A stretch of DNA of 64,000 nucleotides. Origin: Prevotella sp. OH937_COT-195. GTDB lineage: Bacteria; Bacteroidota; Bacteroidia; Bacteroidales; Bacteroidaceae. Position numbers and translations under genes: made by a program. Below the pieces are notes generated by a model. That model was not told the DNA's origin. It was given only the letters and a program-made list of their open reading frames with translations, and made no database searches. Where the stretch lies: assembly GCF_003932845.1 (NCBI RefSeq), contig NZ_RQZH01000009.1, positions 1-64,000 of the forward strand. The letters are read 5' to 3'. Numbering within the stretch: position 1 is the first letter of the stretch; each line of letters opens with the position of its first letter. Positions 19,141 to 28,072 of this stretch are shown here, piece by piece.

Positions 19141-20166
19141 ATGAAATTCAAAACCTTTTTGGCATCACTGTTGGTATTTGCCTCGGCAACATACGCACAG
19201 GACAACAAACCCGTAAGTCTCGACTTCGAGGCAAGAGGCGATGTTCAGTACCGCGACATAGACGGGAAAAAGATAAAGGACGACTGCGGCTTCAAAGGGA
19301 ATGTGGCAAACGTTATTCTCAAGGGAGAAATATCTCCGAAATTCTCGTTCGCTTTCCGCAACCGGCTTAACGGTATTCATCGCGACTACTCGTTCTTCGA
19401 TGCCACCGACTGGCTGTTCCTGACATACAAACCCACGGAGAACATATCTGTAATGGTAGGAAAACTTATAGTGAATGTGGCAGGTTGGGAACTGTATCCG
19501 GCACCGATAGACTGCTATTTCCTTTCTGAGTTCTGCTACAATTTCCCGTGCTATCAGTGGGGAGCAACGGGACAATACACCACGAACAGCGGAAACGACA
19601 CTTTCATTTTCCAAGTATGCCAAAGTCCGTATCAAAAAACTTACAATGCCCTATCGGGAAAGAACGAGGACATGTATGCTTTCAACTTGGAATGGATGGC
19701 AAGGCACGGAATATACGAACCGATGTGGTCTGTAAACCTTCTCGAATATGCTCCGGGTAAGTTCATAAACTACATTTCACTCGGCAACCGTTTCCATTTG
19801 GGCGACAACATGCAGGTGGAACTTGATTTAATGAACCGCGCGGCATCGCATCAGGCTTTCTGGGGAAAAGATTGCTCGGTAGTTTGTCAAGTGTCTTACC
19901 AACCCACGGATAAGATAAACTTATTCGCAAAAGCAAGTTACGAAGTGAACAAGTCGGGCGCCGATGCCGACGTGGCAGTGAGAAACGGAACGGAACTGAA
20001 GCGACTTAGCGGAGGAGTGGAGTTCTTCCCGCTGAAAGACAAAAACGTTCGCATACATGGAAACTATAGTTACGCATTCGGCAAGAACGGCAATCCCAAC
20101 GGAACGGTTCAAGACAAGGAGACAAACGTGAACATGGGCATAACGTGGAGAATGAAAGTTCTTTAA
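19141..20166 (+). CDS. Outer-membrane porin
   Basis: This 341-residue outer-membrane beta-barrel protein has a signal peptide (cleavage after TYA, ~19). The rest is alternating amphipathic strands, with a final strand ending in an aromatic/hydrophobic pattern (NMGITWRMKVL). It resembles the phosphate-selective porin O/P-like proteins that are common in Bacteroidota. The specific solute cannot be read from the sequence. It is the second gene of an operon with the YitT-type protein and is closed by a hairpin at 20201-20240. Confidence 0.85.
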   Translation: MKFKTFLASLLVFASATYAQDNKPVSLDFEARGDVQYRDIDGKKIKDDCGFKGNVANVILKGEISPKFSFAFRNRLNGIHRDYSFFDATDWLFLTYKPTENISVMVGKLIVNVAGWELYPAPIDCYFLSEFCYNFPCYQWGATGQYTTNSGNDTFIFQVCQSPYQKTYNALSGKNEDMYAFNLEWMARHGIYEPMWSVNLLEYAPGKFINYISLGNRFHLGDNMQVELDLMNRAASHQAFWGKDCSVVCQVSYQPTDKINLFAKASYEVNKSGADADVAVRNGTELKRLSGGVEFFPLKDKNVRIHGNYSYAFGKNGNPNGTVQDKETNVNMGITWRMKVL

Positions 20167-20200
20167 AGAAGAAACATATACCATTACCATATAACATAAT

Positions 20201-20240
20201 CGGCAAGTATCACACATAATGATGCTTGCCGATTTTCTTG
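20201..20240 (+). terminator. Rho-independent terminator after the porin gene
   Basis: A 10-bp perfect stem AATCGGCAAG / CTTGCCGATT with a short loop is followed by TTCTTGCTATTTTC on the plus strand. It lies about 35 nt after the porin stop codon. Confidence 0.75.
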
Positions 20241-20410
20241 CTATTTTCTCCATAATGTGAAAGTAATGTACGGCTACATGTATGCCAACAAAATATCACC
20301 GTGTGGGACTTTATTGTAAACAGTATTCCGCCCCAATCCGACAAGGCTTCTTTTTATGAAAAGTGATACTTTGCAGGCGTTCTCCGGGAAGACTTGCCGG
20401 CAAATACAAG

Positions 20411-20440
20411 AAAACAGCACCCCGTAACTGCGGAGTGCTG
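20411..20440 (-). terminator. Rho-independent terminator after the mini-peptide gene
   Basis: On the minus strand CAGCACTCCG pairs with CGGGGTGCTG (one G-T wobble), followed by TTTTCTTG. It lies 30 nt after the stop of the 60-residue peptide gene. The remaining sequence between the two terminators (20241-20410) holds no recognisable gene. Confidence 0.8.
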
Positions 20441-20469
20441 CCTTAACGTCTTTATTATTATAAATCTGC

Positions 20470-20652
20470 CTATGGCCATAAGTCGTCATCTTCGTCATCG
20501 AAGAAACCTTCTTTGGCACCAATTTCATCTTCCTCTCCCGGACCGATACCGGGATCATTAGGATCTATGCCTATACTCCAATGTTCCATCAAGGCATTGC
20601 CTTGAACATTGACAATTTCCATTTCCGGTTTTATATATGCTATTTTCTTCAT
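20470..20652 (-). CDS. Small acidic peptide in operon with LRR protein
   Basis: This is a 60-residue protein of unknown function. The N-terminus (MKKIAYIKPEMEIVNVQ) has the KKxYxKPExExVxxQ look of short peptides often seen in Prevotella and relatives. The middle is Gly/Pro/Asp-rich, and the C-terminus is very acidic (seven Asp/Glu in a row of eight) ending LWP. It has no signal peptide and no Cys residue. It starts 16 nt after the 1132-residue LRR gene and is followed by its own terminator, so it is very likely translated from the same message. The conserved-leader, variable acidic-tail architecture would suit a precursor or secretion-linked peptide, but that is speculation. Confidence 0.75.
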   Translation of the reverse strand: MKKIAYIKPEMEIVNVQGNALMEHWSIGIDPNDPGIGPGEEDEIGAKEGFFDDEDDDLWP

Positions 20653-20668
20653 TGCTCGTCATTTTTAG

Positions 20669-23600
20669 TTATTCAACAATCACTTTCTTACCATTGCGTA
20701 TATACACACCTTTCTGTTTGGGAGTTACCACTCGAGTACCATTAATGTTGTAATAAGCATCATTGGCATTATCCTCCGGCAAAGTGTTAATTTCCTCTAT
20801 GCCTGTTACAACCGGCTCATCATCAAAGACGATGGAGAAAGGCTTCGCACCGGAACCGGCAGGCGGCATGCGAAGATAGGCCTTGAAATATGGGAATCTG
20901 GCACCATCTTTGAGTTTCACCAATTTACCCGTACTTTTCTTGAAAGCATAAAGTTCTTCGTTACCGTTGTGGATGATGGTGTCTTGAACCATGCCTTTCA
21001 TACGATAAGTGGCGGGATTGTAGGCACCGGCAGTCTGAAGGGTGGTTGTCACGTGCTTCTGTAATTCGTCCATCTGACAATAGGAAGTTACAGTTTCTTT
21101 ATTCTTGCTGCGAATGAACACTCCAACAAATGCCGGAACATAATAGTCATCGAGACTGTAAGCACGAACAAACGGATCTTTAATATCATGTGCGTGTTCG
21201 TAATCTTTCGGTATGTATGGCTTAATGTCCTCATCACCCTGTCCTTGGGGATATTTCACATCGAATGGGAAGCAAACCGTTCCACCGTTCTTATGCGTCT
21301 TCTGAGGTATCTTGTGCGTAATTTGCAATTCAAAGAAATCTGTCCTCCATTTATGCTTATAAGTATCAACCTTGCTCTCTTTCACATAGATGTTCTGTGT
21401 TTCTGTGAAAGGGTAATCAACAGAGTAGCTTTTGAAAATTTTCGATCCGAGTTCTGCCGGTTTATCGCCCACAAAATAGAGATTCTCAATACTGTTACTG
21501 CTACCGTTATACATGAACGCTTTCAGTCCGATGTATTCAATGTCTGCCAAAAAAGTAATGGCTTTCGCCGTTTGTTCATTCTCAAATGCGAAGTCAAGAA
21601 CACTGCTTACATCATAGTCTTTCTCGGGATGCTCCTTCCCGAACTTATCGGTATATCCTTTTTCCTTGGCCTTGGGGAGGATTATTACTGAGGTGCGCGG
21701 CTTTAGGGTATCGGGATCTGTGTTTAATAAATCATTGAACTCGTTGAAACTGATTACACCGACATACTCCATAGATGTAGGGAAGAACTCAATGCCACGG
21801 TCATAGCCGGTTGTGGGAACGAACGAGGGATGCACTTCCTTGAACATAGTATTGTAATTCCTAATGGTTGCCTCGTTTTCGGGCTTCTCAAACCATGCCT
21901 TACGCACATATACGGTTATATCTTCCGGTTTAGTTGATTCATAAAGAATGTCCTTTTTAAGTACAGGAACATTATCCTTACCCATGAAACTGAATGACTT
22001 CAGGTTTTTACACAATGCTATCGAACGGTCTCCTATCTCTGTTATCGTTCTCGGGAACGTGATGTTAGACAATTTGCTGCAAGCATAAAATGCGAATTCA
22101 TCAACTTTCTCAAAATAAGGAAGCAGGGTGTATTTCGAATCTGCCTTGCCTGCAGGGAATACTTTAAGCGTTTTCCTGTCCTTGCTGGACAACATTCCGT
22201 CTAATTCGCTGAAATGCGGATTGGCCTCATCAACCTCGAATTCCAATAGTCCCTCGCAGAAATTGAACGCTCCTGCATCTATCTTTTGCACGTTCTTGGG
22301 TATCATAATTTCCGTAAGTTTCGTGCAATGATCGAAAGCCAATGCCTCTATAAATGTAACGCTTTCGGGAAGATTTATATGTTTAATGCCACAATCGGCA
22401 AATGCCCCATTAGCAATAGACTTAAGCGAGGAAGGAGTTTCAAACTCAATGGTTTCCATTCCGGAGGCACCCTTGAATGCACCACTGGCAATGGTCTTGA
22501 CTCCTTTCGGCATCTTAAACATTTTCAGTTTCTGACAATTTAAGAAAACGAAACTTCCTATTGATGTTAATTTATTCTCACCATCAAAAACAACTTCCTC
22601 AAGACTTTCATTGTTCTGGAAAAGGAATGGAGGCAACCTATCCAACTGTGAACCGACCGCAAAATGTACTTTCTTGAGTGTTTTGACATCGGCAAAAGTA
22701 GCATCTCCAAGTTTCTTTACCGATGCGGGGATAGTAATATTCTCCAACTTGGAGTATTGGAAAGCATTTTCTCCAATCTCTTCAAGTTGGGAAGTTGGCA
22801 AGAATTTAATTTCCTTCAGTTTCTTTGCAGACTTGAATGCAGCCATGCCTATGTCCTTAACGGTTTTTGCAATGTTAATTTTCTCCAAGTACACAACATC
22901 GGTAAAGGCATTGGCATCAATGTGCACTGTATTTTCGAGTACCGTATATTCTGTTGCCTCCTTTCCGGTGGGATAAATCAAAAGATGTTGTTCGGCAAGA
23001 TCCTTTGTGTAAATTATACCGTTGTCAGACTTATATTTCGCATTCTCGGATGCAACATTAAAGGCCTTAACCTTAACACAATTGCTAAATGACCCCTCAC
23101 CTATCTTCTCCACATCCTTACCAATGTTCACACTTTCCAAAGCACCGCACGAAGCAAAAGCATTTTTACCGATAGTTTTAACTTTATTAAGGTCGAGACT
23201 CTTCATAAAACAGTTGACAGCCGCATTCTTCAACACTTCTGTTACACTTGCAGGAACTGTCAGTTTCTTATCTGAACCCAATTGATCGTATTCATAAGGA
23301 ACATGAACAAGCTTGGTACCATCTTTGCTGCACAACAGACCATCCTTGTCGCAGAACGTCGTGTTACCACCATTTACTGTAAAATGCGTTCCACTACTGC
23401 TAAAAGAAGGAAAATCATCCAAATCCGAAACTTTGTTTACAGAAGCGGGAATGGTTATTACTGTCATTTTTTTGCAATTGGAGAATGCCGTCGGCATAAT
23501 TTCCTGCACACCGTCAGGCACTGTGTAAGGACCGGTCTTTGATGCCGGTACACGTACCAGTTTCGTTCCGTCCAAAGAAAGCAACGAACCGTCCGTATTT

Positions 23601-24067
23601 GACTTATAGTTAGCGCTACCCGTCTTCACTTCAAAACGTTCCATTTGCTCACAGCCTGCAAAACTTCCATTTTCCACTGCTTCGCAACTTGCGGGAATAA
23701 CAATCTTCTTCAACTTGGTGTTTCGGAACGAACCTGTTGAAAATTTCTTGAAACCTTCCGAGAACTCAATTTCGGTAACAGAATCGTCTGCCTTGGAACT
23801 CCAAGCCATGCTCCCTACCACATTATACTCCTCCTGGTCCATTCCTTCCGGAGTCCGTACTTTAGCGGGAATAACAATTTTCCCGGAACCATGTACATGC
23901 CGCACTTCCACCTCATAGACTTTAGGCGTACTCGTCACATCTTTCTTAGATACCCTATATTCACAGTTACCAACTGTGAATACCGTACCCACAGATTGGG
24001 CAAAAGCTGTTGTTACCGACATCACCGATGCCAGCAGCAATAATAATAAAATTCTTAATCGTTTCAT
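20669..24067 (-). CDS. Large BspA-type leucine-rich-repeat surface protein
   Basis: This is a 1132-residue secreted protein with a signal peptide (cleavage near AFAQ, ~24). More than fifteen BspA/LRR_5 repeats follow (for example VTIPASVKKLGDATFADVKTL), interspersed with DGLLCSKDGTKLVHVPY-type strands up to ~residue 700. A second block ends in a unique domain at ~930-1090. The tail, NINGTRVVTPKQKGVYIRNGKK, is the short NGKK motif shared with the proteins at 853 and 14613. It is probably surface-exposed and adhesive. The downstream partner is the 60-residue acidic peptide. Confidence 0.93.
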   Translation of the reverse strand: MKRLRILLLLLLASVMSVTTAFAQSVGTVFTVGNCEYRVSKKDVTSTPKVYEVEVRHVHGSGKIVIPAKVRTPEGMDQEEYNVVGSMAWSSKADDSVTEIEFSEGFKKFSTGSFRNTKLKKIVIPASCEAVENGSFAGCEQMERFEVKTGSANYKSNTDGSLLSLDGTKLVRVPASKTGPYTVPDGVQEIMPTAFSNCKKMTVITIPASVNKVSDLDDFPSFSSSGTHFTVNGGNTTFCDKDGLLCSKDGTKLVHVPYEYDQLGSDKKLTVPASVTEVLKNAAVNCFMKSLDLNKVKTIGKNAFASCGALESVNIGKDVEKIGEGSFSNCVKVKAFNVASENAKYKSDNGIIYTKDLAEQHLLIYPTGKEATEYTVLENTVHIDANAFTDVVYLEKINIAKTVKDIGMAAFKSAKKLKEIKFLPTSQLEEIGENAFQYSKLENITIPASVKKLGDATFADVKTLKKVHFAVGSQLDRLPPFLFQNNESLEEVVFDGENKLTSIGSFVFLNCQKLKMFKMPKGVKTIASGAFKGASGMETIEFETPSSLKSIANGAFADCGIKHINLPESVTFIEALAFDHCTKLTEIMIPKNVQKIDAGAFNFCEGLLEFEVDEANPHFSELDGMLSSKDRKTLKVFPAGKADSKYTLLPYFEKVDEFAFYACSKLSNITFPRTITEIGDRSIALCKNLKSFSFMGKDNVPVLKKDILYESTKPEDITVYVRKAWFEKPENEATIRNYNTMFKEVHPSFVPTTGYDRGIEFFPTSMEYVGVISFNEFNDLLNTDPDTLKPRTSVIILPKAKEKGYTDKFGKEHPEKDYDVSSVLDFAFENEQTAKAITFLADIEYIGLKAFMYNGSSNSIENLYFVGDKPAELGSKIFKSYSVDYPFTETQNIYVKESKVDTYKHKWRTDFFELQITHKIPQKTHKNGGTVCFPFDVKYPQGQGDEDIKPYIPKDYEHAHDIKDPFVRAYSLDDYYVPAFVGVFIRSKNKETVTSYCQMDELQKHVTTTLQTAGAYNPATYRMKGMVQDTIIHNGNEELYAFKKSTGKLVKLKDGARFPYFKAYLRMPPAGSGAKPFSIVFDDEPVVTGIEEINTLPEDNANDAYYNINGTRVVTPKQKGVYIRNGKKVIVE

Positions 24068-24618
24068 TCTTTTCTTAATTTACGTTTACAATATGATTAC
24101 AACTTGTTAATCGTTTAAATATATTTTGATATAAAAAGATAAAGATATTGTTAAATATTCTATTCCAAATGCCATTCCACTTTAAATTAGGCATAACCAA
24201 TGAAGTAAATTTGAAAAAGAATTTATTCCTATTGGTATTAAGTTAATTAAAAACACGTTCATATATTATGCGCATATCTATTTTTGAAATTTTTATTTTA
24301 TATATATATTAATAATCTGATAATGTTAAATAATGATGCACTTAATTCGTTTAGAAAAAGCCAAATCACCTGTAACAACCAAATAATTCAATCGTTTTTA
24401 AATAATACTAACGTCCTACCGCTCTCTGCATTATTCTTTAAAAACACAAGGAAAAATGCGAGGAACGGATAATTGTGCGATCCTAACACTTTAAAATCAC
24501 TATTCATAATCCGATGCAAAGGTAGTGATATTTTTTGAAATATGCAAATCCCCTCTCCTTTCCTTTTTCCTTGTTTTATAAAAAAACGTTGTAACGACAA
24601 AAAAAAACGCCATTTTGT
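24068..24618. other. AT-rich intergenic region
   Basis: This stretch of ~550 bp separates the divergent LRR gene and thioredoxin-fold lipoprotein gene. It is markedly AT-rich with runs of A and T. I see no coding sequence, RNA gene or strong repeat in it; short open frames here lack coding character. Confidence 0.5.
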
Positions 24619-24649
24619 TTTGTGTTAACATCATTTTGCTATAATTTTG
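24619..24649 (+). promoter_or_regulatory. Bacteroidota promoter of the lipoprotein-Nudix operon
   Basis: TTTG at 24619-24622 and TAATTTTG at 24642-24649 are separated by 19 nt and match the TTTG/TAnnTTTG consensus. The ATG at 24680 is ~30 nt downstream. This rules out the TTG at 24647 as the start, since it would lie inside the -7 element. Confidence 0.7.
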
Positions 24650-24679
24650 CAAATAATAAAAACATCATCAGACAGCGAC

Positions 24680-25831
24680 ATGAAACTTTATTTTATAAAA
24701 ACCGCCGCTTACATAATTGTTGCCCTGATTTTGGCAGCGTGCGAGGAAAAAAAGTTCCACATATCTGGAAACATTACCAACGCCAAGGATTCGGTGCTTT
24801 ATCTCGAGAACATGAGTCTTGACGGACCAGTAAAGACAGACTCCGTGAAACTCGGTGAGGACGGTGCATTCTCCTTCAACGGCGCGAAACCGGAGGCTCC
24901 GGAGTTTTACCGCCTTCGAATAAATACACAGATAATAAACATAAGCATAGACTCCACAGAAACGGTTACGATAAAGGCACGCTATCCGGAAATGGCATTG
25001 CAATACACCGTAGAGGGATCGAAGAACTGCTTGAAAATAAAGGAACTAACACTGCGACAGATGTCGCTGCAACAAAAGCTGGACGAGATTGTCCGAAATC
25101 CGGAAATCGGGGTGACGGCAACCGAAGACTCTGTAAGAAAATTGGTAGATGCTTACAAGCAAGACATCGCGAGAAACTACATATTCAAAGAGCCGATGAA
25201 AGCATACTCTTATTTTGCTTTGTTCCAGACGTTGGGCAACGTATTCATATTCGACACCCGAATCACTTCCGACGACGTACGTGTGTTTGGAGCCGTGGCA
25301 ACAAGTTGGGACACATATTACCCAAACACGTTGCGCGGACAGAATCTCCACAACATCACAATCGAGGGCATGAAGAACCGGCGAATACTACAAAGCAGAA
25401 ACGGAGGGATAGATCCGGCGAAGATAAATACCACAAACATAATAGACATTGTGCTGCCGGACAACCACGGGGCAATGCGTCGGCTGACCGACTTTCACGG
25501 CAAAGTAATATTCCTCGACTTCCATCTTTTTTCATCGGAAAACAGCACCGAGAGAATAATGATGTTGCGAGAACTTTACAACAAATACCACGATGGCGGT
25601 CTTGAGATATTCCAAGTTGGGCTTGACGAAGACGAACATTTCTGGAAACAGCAGACGGCGGCACTGCCGTGGATCTGCGTTCGTGCCACAAGCGAGAACG
25701 CAAACGATATTATTATAAAATATAACGTGCAGAAACTGCCCACGTTCTTCCTAATTGACCGCAACAACATTTTGTACAAACGAGACGTACAGATGAAAGA
25801 TTTCGAGGCAGAATTGCGCAGTCTTCTTTAA
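24680..25831 (+). CDS. TlpA-like thioredoxin-fold lipoprotein without CxxC
   Basis: This 383-residue lipoprotein (signal peptide, lipid-attached Cys21 in LAAC) has the usual two-part structure of Bacteroidota TlpA/ResA-like proteins. The N-terminal DUF4369-like beta domain (~25-125; HISGNITNAKDSVLYL) is followed by a helical linker. A thioredoxin-like domain comes last (~255-383; GKVIFLDFHLFSSENSTER ... KLPTFFLIDRNN). The cis-proline loop LPTFFLID is intact, but the redox CxxC is replaced by SSEN-containing sequence, so it cannot act as a normal thiol oxidoreductase. The start at 24680 gives a clean signal peptide. The Nudix gene follows after 25 nt. Confidence 0.88.
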   Translation: MKLYFIKTAAYIIVALILAACEEKKFHISGNITNAKDSVLYLENMSLDGPVKTDSVKLGEDGAFSFNGAKPEAPEFYRLRINTQIINISIDSTETVTIKARYPEMALQYTVEGSKNCLKIKELTLRQMSLQQKLDEIVRNPEIGVTATEDSVRKLVDAYKQDIARNYIFKEPMKAYSYFALFQTLGNVFIFDTRITSDDVRVFGAVATSWDTYYPNTLRGQNLHNITIEGMKNRRILQSRNGGIDPAKINTTNIIDIVLPDNHGAMRRLTDFHGKVIFLDFHLFSSENSTERIMMLRELYNKYHDGGLEIFQVGLDEDEHFWKQQTAALPWICVRATSENANDIIIKYNVQKLPTFFLIDRNNILYKRDVQMKDFEAELRSLL

Positions 25832-25856
25832 CAACTACAGCAACAGCATTTCCCTT

Positions 25857-26405
25857 ATGCCAAAGCAGGAGACATCACACCCGCTATTCAAATACAGGTT
25901 TTGCCCTGTGTGCGGTTCGGAAAAATTCGGCAATTCTTCCGAAAAGAGCAAAAAATGCGCGGCATGCGGTTTCGAAATGTTCATGAACCCGTCGGCTGCA
26001 ACTGCGGCTTTTATTTTCGACAACAACGAAAGAATGCTCGTGGTGAGACGTGGCAGAGAACCTGCCAAAGGTACTCTTGACCTCCCCGGCGGCTTCAGTG
26101 ACATCGGAGAGACTTCCGAAGAAACGATGAAGCGCGAAGTAAAGGAAGAGACCGGACTGACAGTTTCCTCAGCAGAGTTTCTATTTTCTCTGCCAAATAC
26201 CTACCGATATGGTGGCATTGCCATACCCACCATCGACATGTTTTACCGCTGCAATGTGGCAGATACCGACATTATAACCCCCGGCGACGATGTCAACGAT
26301 GCCGCTTGGATACCCGTAAACGAGTTAAATCCGGAGAAATTCGGACTTCAAAGCATTTGCAACGGTGTAAAACGACTTATCGACGAACATTTTTCAAAAC
26401 GGTAA
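25857..26405 (+). CDS. Nudix hydrolase with N-terminal zinc ribbon
   Basis: This is a 182-residue hydrolase of nucleoside diphosphates linked to another moiety. Residues 1-40 form a zinc ribbon with CxxC pairs at Cys16/Cys19 and Cys34/Cys37. The Nudix box at 78-100 (GGFSDIGETSEETMKREVKE then ETG) contains all required residues (Gx5Ex7REUxEExGU). The zinc ribbon resembles that of NudC/NADH-pyrophosphatase-like enzymes, but the characteristic NudC SQPWPFPxS array is absent, so the substrate is open. It is co-transcribed with the thioredoxin-fold lipoprotein. Confidence 0.93.
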   Translation: MPKQETSHPLFKYRFCPVCGSEKFGNSSEKSKKCAACGFEMFMNPSAATAAFIFDNNERMLVVRRGREPAKGTLDLPGGFSDIGETSEETMKREVKEETGLTVSSAEFLFSLPNTYRYGGIAIPTIDMFYRCNVADTDIITPGDDVNDAAWIPVNELNPEKFGLQSICNGVKRLIDEHFSKR

Positions 26406-26464
26406 TCAGAAACAGGTATTTTTGTTTTTCAATCAAAATTGTTTACCCGTATCATTTTAGAAAA

Positions 26465-26492
26465 GATGCCTCCGGAATTACAGGAAGACACC
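26465..26492 (-). terminator. Probable terminator of the repeat lipoprotein gene
   Basis: The minus-strand RNA can form a 9-bp stem (GGTGTCTTC with GGAGGCATC, counting G-U pairs) followed by TTTTCTAAAA. It lies about 250 nt beyond the stop codon at 26744, which is rather far, so the assignment is tentative. Confidence 0.4.
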
Positions 26493-26568
26493 TGCGTTGC
26501 AACAATTAAAAAGAAATTGTTTTCGAAATAATATATCCGAATTTCCGAAAGCATATCTTTCATACGAT

Positions 26569-26627
26569 AAATTGGGCGAAATTGGTTGGTAATTCCGCCT
26601 AATTTGCCAATCAATTTTGCCCAATTT
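26569..26627. repeat. 21-bp-arm inverted repeat between convergent genes
   Basis: AAATTGGGCGAAATTGGTTGG (26569-26589) is matched, with two differences, by the inverted arm at 26607-26627. The loop is 17 nt. It lies between the convergent Nudix and lipoprotein genes. The GGCGAAATTG core recalls the clusters at 260-323 and 14494-14563. Nothing else was seen in 26406-26743. Confidence 0.55.
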
Positions 26628-26743
26628 GCTTTCATGGCGATTACATAAATTATCTTTGTAAGAGCCAAATTTATTTTACGGACAATGTTTTGTAATCGGA
26701 AACAATCTCTCAACCTGACAAAGAAATTTCATAGCACCCGATT

Positions 26744-27808
26744 TCATTTACATGTCGCACCGTGCAGTTGTACGTTTTCTGCGCCCTCATATAAGTATGT
26801 TTTCTTACCGTTTTCCCATACGAATACGCCGTTGACGCCACCTATCCCTTCCGATTCCTCGCTGCCCACAATCAATATATTGTCCCCGTTCACGCTTAGG
26901 AATACCACTTCGATATTCCAGGCCGAGGTTATGTCTTTTATTTTCTTTCCATTTTTCCAAAGTGTGCATTTGTCGTCCCCTACTCCTATATTGCATACAG
27001 CGGCATATAAATTTCCTTGTTTGTCTGTATCAATGGCCATTGCCCTTCCTTCTTCGGCGAAAGTCTTCGCCTTTCCGTTGCGCCATATTGCCGCCGAGGA
27101 TGGGTTTTCTCCCTCCGGAGAATCATCGAACTGTTTACCCGTAAATTTGCTTCCGCACACAAAAACATCGGTTCCATCAATTTTTATTTGGTAGGCTTCC
27201 GACATATATTTCTCAAGCAAGGTTACTTTTCCATCTGCAAGTACGGCTGCTTCTCCGAATTGTGATGCTGTGTTTAAAGCACCATACACCTTGCCGTTGA
27301 CCACCGCAATATCTCTCAGGAAACAGTATCTAAAATCTTCCGAAGCCAAAAGCGTGGTTGTCTTCCCGTTGCAATATCGTTTCAGTTCAGCCTCGCCAAC
27401 ATCGTTTGTCGTCACAAAATATGCTGCCGGCACGCCGTTCTCGACAACAATCTCTGCCACATTCTGCACCTCCACACTGCAAATCACCGTGGCATTATTG
27501 TTCTCCCACAACACCAATTCCTTATCGTTGCCACACAGTGCATAGATGTTTTCGCCCTCGGTAACGGCAGCGAGCACACTGCCACGCATGTCGTTTAACG
27601 ACAGGCTCTTGTCATCGTCTTTCAAAATCACTCTCTTGTGGTTTATCCAAAGCGCGGGTCGGGAATCCACATTGCCGAAAACACACAGTTTTGTGTTATT
27701 CCTATCGGTTTTCGCTTTCTTGTTTCCGAGGTTAAACTGCTTGCTTCCCACAGCATTACAACTTGTCAGAAACATTGTACATAACAAAGTCAGAAATATT
27801 TTTACCAT
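26744..27808 (-). CDS. Lipoprotein with repeated WxNGK strands
   Basis: This is a 354-residue predicted lipoprotein. I start it at ATG 27808, which gives a clean signal peptide with lipid-attached Cys17 (FLTSC); a longer frame upstream would put hydrophobic residues before it. The body consists of roughly six repeats ending in LWxNNK/IWRNGK-like strands (ALWINHKRVIL, VLWENNNATVI, AIWRNGKAKTF, TLWKNGKKIKD, FVWENGKKTYL). This suggests a beta-propeller-like fold on the cell surface or in the periplasm. Function is unknown. A TATATTTG -7-like element lies at 27909-27916. Confidence 0.8.
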   Translation of the reverse strand: MVKIFLTLLCTMFLTSCNAVGSKQFNLGNKKAKTDRNNTKLCVFGNVDSRPALWINHKRVILKDDDKSLSLNDMRGSVLAAVTEGENIYALCGNDKELVLWENNNATVICSVEVQNVAEIVVENGVPAAYFVTTNDVGEAELKRYCNGKTTTLLASEDFRYCFLRDIAVVNGKVYGALNTASQFGEAAVLADGKVTLLEKYMSEAYQIKIDGTDVFVCGSKFTGKQFDDSPEGENPSSAAIWRNGKAKTFAEEGRAMAIDTDKQGNLYAAVCNIGVGDDKCTLWKNGKKIKDITSAWNIEVVFLSVNGDNILIVGSEESEGIGGVNGVFVWENGKKTYLYEGAENVQLHGATCK

Positions 27809-28072
27809 AATTACCGTTTTTAAAAATGTTGATATCAAGTAACCAAGTAGAGAGTAAGAATTAACCTTACGCATGTATTTATTGATTTCTTTTACTTTTA
27901 TATGTTTGCAAATATACTACTTTTTTATGATTTACACATTAAATTATGGCAGAAAATATTTATGTTTACAGAGATGTCAATGGTTAAAAAAGCAAAAATA
28001 AGGATATATAATAATGTATATGCAAACTTTTTATTCTAATTTTGTCGCCCAAAATAAAACATCAATATAGTT

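Noticed and set aside
24284-24472. 62-codon open frame in the AT-rich gap
   Set aside because: Low-complexity Asn/Leu/Phe content, no leader or partner; chance frame in AT-rich DNA.
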